Source: Cyanobacteria bacterium K_DeepCast_35m_m2_023 (GTDB taxonomy: Bacteria > Cyanobacteriota > Cyanobacteriia > PCC-6307 > Cyanobiaceae). Taken from it: a DNA stretch of 8,138 bases. A model generated the notes under the pieces. That model saw only the letters and a list, made by a program, of their open reading frames with translations, made no database searches and was not told the origin of the DNA. The stretch spans positions 1 to 8,138 of the forward strand of contig VGQR01000071.1 in the NCBI GenBank assembly GCA_016882345.1, given 5' to 3'. The position numbers and the translations under genes are program-made. Below, piece after piece: positions 5,208 to 8,138 of this stretch (position 1 is the first letter of the stretch; each line of letters opens with the position of its first letter).

Positions 5208-6076
5208 GCGTTGGGCACGAAGAATTGCTCCTGCCGGGGCGGTCGTTCGCAGGGCTTGGCCTTTTTGCGAGGCGGTAATTTGATGGCCGGCGGCGTCATG
5301 TCGCGATAGGGCACCTTGCTCAGCAGGTGTCGGATGCAGTTGAGCCGCGCCCGCCGTTTGTCGTCGGCCTCGACGGTGAACCAGGGGGCCTCAGGAATGT
5401 TGGTGTGCGCGAACATGGCGTCCTTGGCATGGGAGAACTCCTGCCAGCGGTCGCGGGCCTCGAGGTCCATGGGACTGAGTTTCCAGCGCCGCGTTGGATC
5501 ATCGATGCGGGCCTGAAAGCGGGCCTCCTGCTCGGCGTCGTTGACCGAAAACCAGTACTTGAGCAACACGATGCCGGAGCGCACCAGCATGCGCTCGAAC
5601 TCGGGGCACGAGTGCATGAATTCGTCCACCTGCTGCGGGGTGCAGAACCCCATCACTCGCTCGACGCCGGCCCTGTTGTACCAGCTGCGATCAAAGATCA
5701 CGATTTCTCCAGCCGCGGGGAAGTGCTCGACGTAGCGCTGGAAGTACCACTGGCTCTTCTGCTGGTCCGAGGGCGTACCCAGGGCCACCACACGGCAGCC
5801 GCGGGGGTTGAGCGGTTCGGTGATGCGTTTGATCGTGCCCCCTTTGCCGGCGGCGTCGCGGCCTTCGAACAGCACGATCAGGCGAAAGCCCGTCGCTTTG
5901 ACCCAGTACTGCATTTTGACCAGCTCAACTTGCAGGCGGCTCAGCTCCTGGTCGTAGAGCTTGCGGGCGAGTTTGCTGCCGTTGCCGGGTTCGGCTGCGC
6001 CGGCCAGATCATCCATGAGCTGGGAGGGGTGGTAACGATCGCTGGCGTCGTGCTTGTGGTGCTTGTGTTTGGCCAT
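5198..6076 (-). CDS. ppk2: Polyphosphate kinase 2 (PPK2 family, single domain)
   Basis: A 292-residue cytoplasmic enzyme that transfers phosphate between polyphosphate and nucleoside di- or monophosphates. The Walker A loop GRDAAGKGGT is at residues 72-81, with the catalytic-type D74 and the phosphate-binding K78. Walker B is IFDRSWYNRAGVERVMGF (127-144) with D129 and R130. The lid segment RRWKLSPMDLEARDRW (196-211) is present, as are the usual PRG, YFQRYVEHFP and APWF motifs. Length and single-domain layout fit PPK2 proteins that make NTP from NDP using polyphosphate, but the class cannot be proven by eye. The N-terminus is His/Lys-rich (KHKHHKHD). ATG at 6076 is 14 bases after the upstream membrane-protein gene, so it is likely the last gene of the five-gene leftward unit. 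Confidence 0.93.
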   Translation of the reverse strand: MAKHKHHKHDASDRYHPSQLMDDLAGAAEPGNGSKLARKLYDQELSRLQVELVKMQYWVKATGFRLIVLFEGRDAAGKGGTIKRITEPLNPRGCRVVALGTPSDQQKSQWYFQRYVEHFPAAGEIVIFDRSWYNRAGVERVMGFCTPQQVDEFMHSCPEFERMLVRSGIVLLKYWFSVNDAEQEARFQARIDDPTRRWKLSPMDLEARDRWQEFSHAKDAMFAHTNIPEAPWFTVEADDKRRARLNCIRHLLSKVPYRDMTPPAIKLPPRKKAKPCERPPRQEQFFVPNAYP

Positions 6077-6090
6077 GGCTCAGGGTGGGT

Positions 6091-6459
6091 TTAACGCTGG
6101 GTTCGCTTGCCGCGGACCGCATGACCTGGAAACAGCAGGGCCCGCACCAGGCGCAGGGCGCCCCCGATCAGCAACAGCAGGGCACCGATCGCCAGCAGGG
6201 CCAGCAGCAGGACGCCGAGCAGCTGCATCAGGCCGATCAGACAGCGCCCCAGGCCGCTGATCAGATTGGCAATGGCGGTGCTGACCAGCAGCAGGGTGTC
6301 GAGCCGCTCGGGCAATTGCATCAGCCCAACCAGCAAGCCGCAGCCCAAGGCGATCAACAGCAGACCGCTGAAGGCCTGCTTCCAGCGCCGCGGGGGGCGC
6401 CGCCGCTGGAACACGCGACGGGCACAGTCACGGTTGGACTTGATCGCAGCAGGCTTCAT
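6091..6459 (-). CDS. 122-residue two-span membrane protein, unknown function
   Basis: A basic N-terminus (about 28 residues, including RRVFQRRRPPRRWK) leads into a first membrane span (about residues 29-47), an amphipathic stretch, and a long Leu/Ala/Gly-rich second span (about 74-101), with a basic tail (RGKRTQR). The positive-inside rule puts both ends in the cytoplasm. I use ATG 6459. An in-frame TTG at 6474 would overlap the TGA of the upstream gene (TTGA) and suggests translational coupling as the alternative. The gene lies 14 bases before ppk2 and is probably co-transcribed, so a membrane role related to polyphosphate metabolism is possible but unproven. The family is not recognised. 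Confidence 0.7.
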   Translation of the reverse strand: MKPAAIKSNRDCARRVFQRRRPPRRWKQAFSGLLLIALGCGLLVGLMQLPERLDTLLLVSTAIANLISGLGRCLIGLMQLLGVLLLALLAIGALLLLIGGALRLVRALLFPGHAVRGKRTQR

Positions 6460-6470
6460 CGCGGCGATGC

Positions 6471-6716
6471 TCAAGGATCCAGCTGATGGCCTGCCGATCG
6501 CATCCAGCGCTCGAATTCGCTGAGCACCAGTTCGTTGGGGCAGTCGATCAGATGGAGATCACCCACATTGCAGTCGCCTTGGCCGCCGTGGTGCATGGAG
6601 ATGTGGAACGTCTCGCCGCTGAGGCCGCAGACCTCGGGGTCGCTGCGCACCACCACCCCCAGGCTGGCGCCCAGGCTGGCGACCCGCATGCGCAGTTGGG
6701 GCCAGGAGAGCGCCAT
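6471..6716 (-). CDS. 81-residue conserved-looking hypothetical protein
   Basis: A small soluble protein with ATG at 6716 and TGA ending at 6471. The sequence is well mixed and gene-like, with GC-rich codons. A central segment (about residues 38-59) is rich in His, Cys and Gly (FHISMHHGGQGDCNVGDLHL), which might bind a metal. The C-terminal third is probably helical (LSEFERWMRSAG). It lies between the DUF4335 gene (68 bases upstream) and the two-span membrane protein, with which it touches or overlaps. I do not recognise a family, and the operon position is the only functional clue. Confidence 0.7.
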   Translation of the reverse strand: MALSWPQLRMRVASLGASLGVVVRSDPEVCGLSGETFHISMHHGGQGDCNVGDLHLIDCPNELVLSEFERWMRSAGHQLDP

Positions 6717-6784
6717 GAATGCTGGGATGACAGCTGTAGAGCCAGTGTGCTGAGGCCAGCGCTGAAGTCAACAGCTGGCGGCGG

Positions 6785-7387
6785 TTAGCGGTTGCTGCTG
6801 GCCTTGCTGCTGACGCCCGCCGGTTGGGGGCTGCCTGGTTTGGGTGTCGGCCACAGCAGCGAAGCGCCGGCGGTGATCACCAGCACAGCGACGGCTGCAG
6901 CCGGTGCCGCCAGCCGTTGGCGCCGGGGGATGCGGCTGCTCAGCTCGCGGGCCCGCAAGGGAAGCTCGGGGGGCAGGGTGAGGTCGAGTTGCAGGCGGGG
7001 ATCCAGTCGCAGCTGGTCAAGCACCCGCACCAGATCGGCCAGTTCGGCATCGTCGAGCTGCACCTCGAGCGGAGGCGTATCGGGCTGGCTGCTGCGCAGC
7101 TGCAGCCGGTGGCCCCGAGGGGACAGCGGGGCCAGGCTCACGGCGGCCTCGTTGCCGCCGATGGGGCAGGGTGCGGCGCTGATCAACCGGCGTGCGTAAG
7201 GCAGCACCGTCTGCATCAGGGCGATCAGGTGTTCTTTCTTGCCTTCGAGCTCGGGCCGGCCGGCCCATTGCAGGGTCCAGCCCGTCAGGATCCCGATCGC
7301 TTCGCCGCTTTGGCCGATCGAGACATCGGGGAGCCCCTCGACCTGCAGGCGGCAGCTGATCTGGTCAAAGCGCAGGGTCTGTTTCAT
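6785..7387 (-). CDS. DUF4335 domain-containing protein
   Basis: A 200-residue protein resembling cyanobacterial DUF4335. The N-terminal part has the family-like start (MKQTLRFDQISCRLQVEGLP) and a segment LEGKKEHLIALMQTVLPYARRLIS at about 48-70. An acidic/Leu-rich stretch (about 108-135) precedes a single membrane span at about 160-179 (APAAAVAVLVITAGASLLW). A Pro/Ser-rich tail follows, so the protein is probably membrane-anchored near its C-terminus. The function is unknown. The gene follows DUF3038 after a 31-base gap, and the two are regularly neighbours in cyanobacterial genomes, implying a joint role. ATG at 7387 is the only sensible start. Confidence 0.8.
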   Translation of the reverse strand: MKQTLRFDQISCRLQVEGLPDVSIGQSGEAIGILTGWTLQWAGRPELEGKKEHLIALMQTVLPYARRLISAAPCPIGGNEAAVSLAPLSPRGHRLQLRSSQPDTPPLEVQLDDAELADLVRVLDQLRLDPRLQLDLTLPPELPLRARELSSRIPRRQRLAAPAAAVAVLVITAGASLLWPTPKPGSPQPAGVSSKASSNR

Positions 7388-7418
7388 GGCAGGTCTGGGG
7401 CAGGGCCGGTTGCGAGCG

Positions 7419-7946
7419 TCATGAGGCGGCGTCCATCAGGCTGGCCTTGAGCCGCTCAAAGCCGCCATGGCCAGCGCCGAGGGCCATGGCGCAGATCAGC
7501 TGGTGGCGCTGCTCCGCCCCGGCCTCGGGGTCGAGCAGGCGCTGAATGGCGCCGCGGCGCAGGTTCATGCGCTCGCTCAGCAGCTCCCCAAAGCGGGTTT
7601 CAAACAGCTGCCAGCGCTCGCGGGTCAGGTCGGCCGGTTCTTGGCTCGACAGCAGGGCCCGCAACAGGGGATACAGGCGATCGCCCTGGCTGCAGAGGAT
7701 GCGGATCAGGGCGTCGGTTTCCGCACTGCTCAGCGCCTCGCGCCGCACCTGGCGGCGCAGGGGGTTGTGGCAGCGGCGCTTCCACAACGCGACACGGCTG
7801 GGAAACAGGTCGCCGTAACCCAGCTCCTGGGTGAGCCACAGCATTGCTTCGGCGCCATTGAGGTCGAGGGCCTCGGCGCAGAGCAGCATCAGATCGAGCC
7901 GCTCGAGGCCGCGACGGGGCAGGGGCGACGCAGATTCGGATGCCAT
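7419..7946 (-). CDS. DUF3038 domain-containing protein
   Basis: A 175-residue soluble, mostly helical protein of the cyanobacterial DUF3038 family. Landmarks are [20 protein letters not shown] near the N-terminus, the conserved [12 protein letters not shown] at about residues 54-65, [13 protein letters not shown], and a Leu-rich C-terminal half. The function is unknown. It is the first gene of the leftward cluster and is paired with DUF4335. I chose ATG 7946, which gives [19 protein letters not shown] 7973 adds nine residues and would leave only nine bases to the divergent apt start. Neither start has a good ribosome-binding site. Confidence 0.85.
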   Translation of the reverse strand: MASESASPLPRRGLERLDLMLLCAEALDLNGAEAMLWLTQELGYGDLFPSRVALWKRRCHNPLRRQVRREALSSAETDALIRILCSQGDRLYPLLRALLSSQEPADLTRERWQLFETRFGELLSERMNLRRGAIQRLLDPEAGAEQRHQLICAMALGAGHGGFERLKASLMDAAS

Positions 7947-7982
7947 GGCTGCGATGATGCCATGGCCGCGCATGCCTGGGTG

Positions 7983-8138
7983 ATGACGACAACCAGTGTC
8001 AATCTGCGGGCTTTGGTGCGCGACATCCCCGATTTTCCCAAGCCCGGGATCCTGTTCCGCGATCTCACCCCGCTGATGCGGGATCCCGATGGCTGGCAGG
8101 AGGTGATTCGCCAGCTGGCCGACCTCTGTGAGCGTCTG
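7983..8138 (+). CDS. apt: Adenine phosphoribosyltransferase, N-terminal part (3' cut by window edge)
   Basis: Purine salvage enzyme that makes AMP from adenine and PRPP. Only the first 52 residues are in the window. They carry the hallmark Apt N-terminus: [20 protein letters not shown], followed by [11 protein letters not shown]. The PRPP-binding loop lies beyond the right edge. ATG 7983 is used, and a GTG immediately before it (7980) is equally open. It is transcribed away from DUF3038 with 36 bases (or 9, if DUF3038 starts at 7973) between start codons. No Shine-Dalgarno sequence is evident. Confidence 0.9.
   Translation, partial: MTTTSVNLRALVRDIPDFPKPGILFRDLTPLMRDPDGWQEVIRQLADLCERL

Noticed and set aside
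5327..6094. Long plus-strand ORF opposite ppk2
   Set aside because: It is a shadow of the GC-rich ppk2 gene. The minus-strand frame carries complete PPK2 motifs.
6824..7450. Plus-strand ORF opposite DUF4335
   Set aside because: Its Gln/Gly/Ala-rich antisense composition and lack of a family mark it as a shadow of the DUF4335 gene.
1..8138. tRNA, rRNA or CRISPR array
   Set aside because: No cloverleaf with a conserved T-loop, no rRNA-like stretch and no regularly spaced repeats were seen on either strand.

Overview
The window looks like a GC-rich picocyanobacterium of the Synechococcus/Cyanobium type. The main support is the adjacent DUF3038 and DUF4335 genes, a pairing typical of cyanobacteria. 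A Nif11-like remnant, many tiny lineage-specific ORFs and weak or absent Shine-Dalgarno sequences fit this. The assignment is inferred from gene content only.

Layout. Bases 1-741 hold the C-terminal part of an IS256-family (Mutator-like) DDE transposase that is cut by the window edge at its first catalytic Asp. An inverted-repeat-rich stretch follows (755-922), then a small minus-strand ribbon-helix-helix protein (912-1145). Bases 1146-3326 are gene-poor. Within them are two tandem, diverged copies of a tiny Cys-rich protein (1640-1819 and 2011-2163), a 48-residue single-span membrane protein (2220-2366) and a minus-strand terminator-like hairpin (2413-2439). About 900 bases after that hold nothing I can support as a gene.

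From 3327 to 4617 there is a minus-strand pair: a 2-oxoglutarate/Fe(II) oxygenase followed by a HupE/UreJ-type membrane protein, a putative Ni/Co transporter. Bases 4650-5207 hold small items: a possible 53-residue membrane peptide with an unusual ATT start, a frameshifted Nif11-like remnant, and a 37-residue membrane peptide whose end overlaps the end of the next gene.

From 7946 down to 5198 five minus-strand genes lie close together: DUF3038, DUF4335, an 81-residue unknown, a two-span membrane protein, and a class PPK2 polyphosphate kinase. This is probably one transcription unit that ends in polyphosphate/nucleotide metabolism. Diverging from it is the start of apt (adenine phosphoribosyltransferase), which runs off the right edge. 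The divergent starts are so close that the promoters must overlap coding sequence.

The least expected signal is the pair of Cys-rich mini-proteins at 1640-2163. They keep identical Cys spacing and a shared C-R-V-W...R-C-P-x-W-T core but are otherwise diverged.
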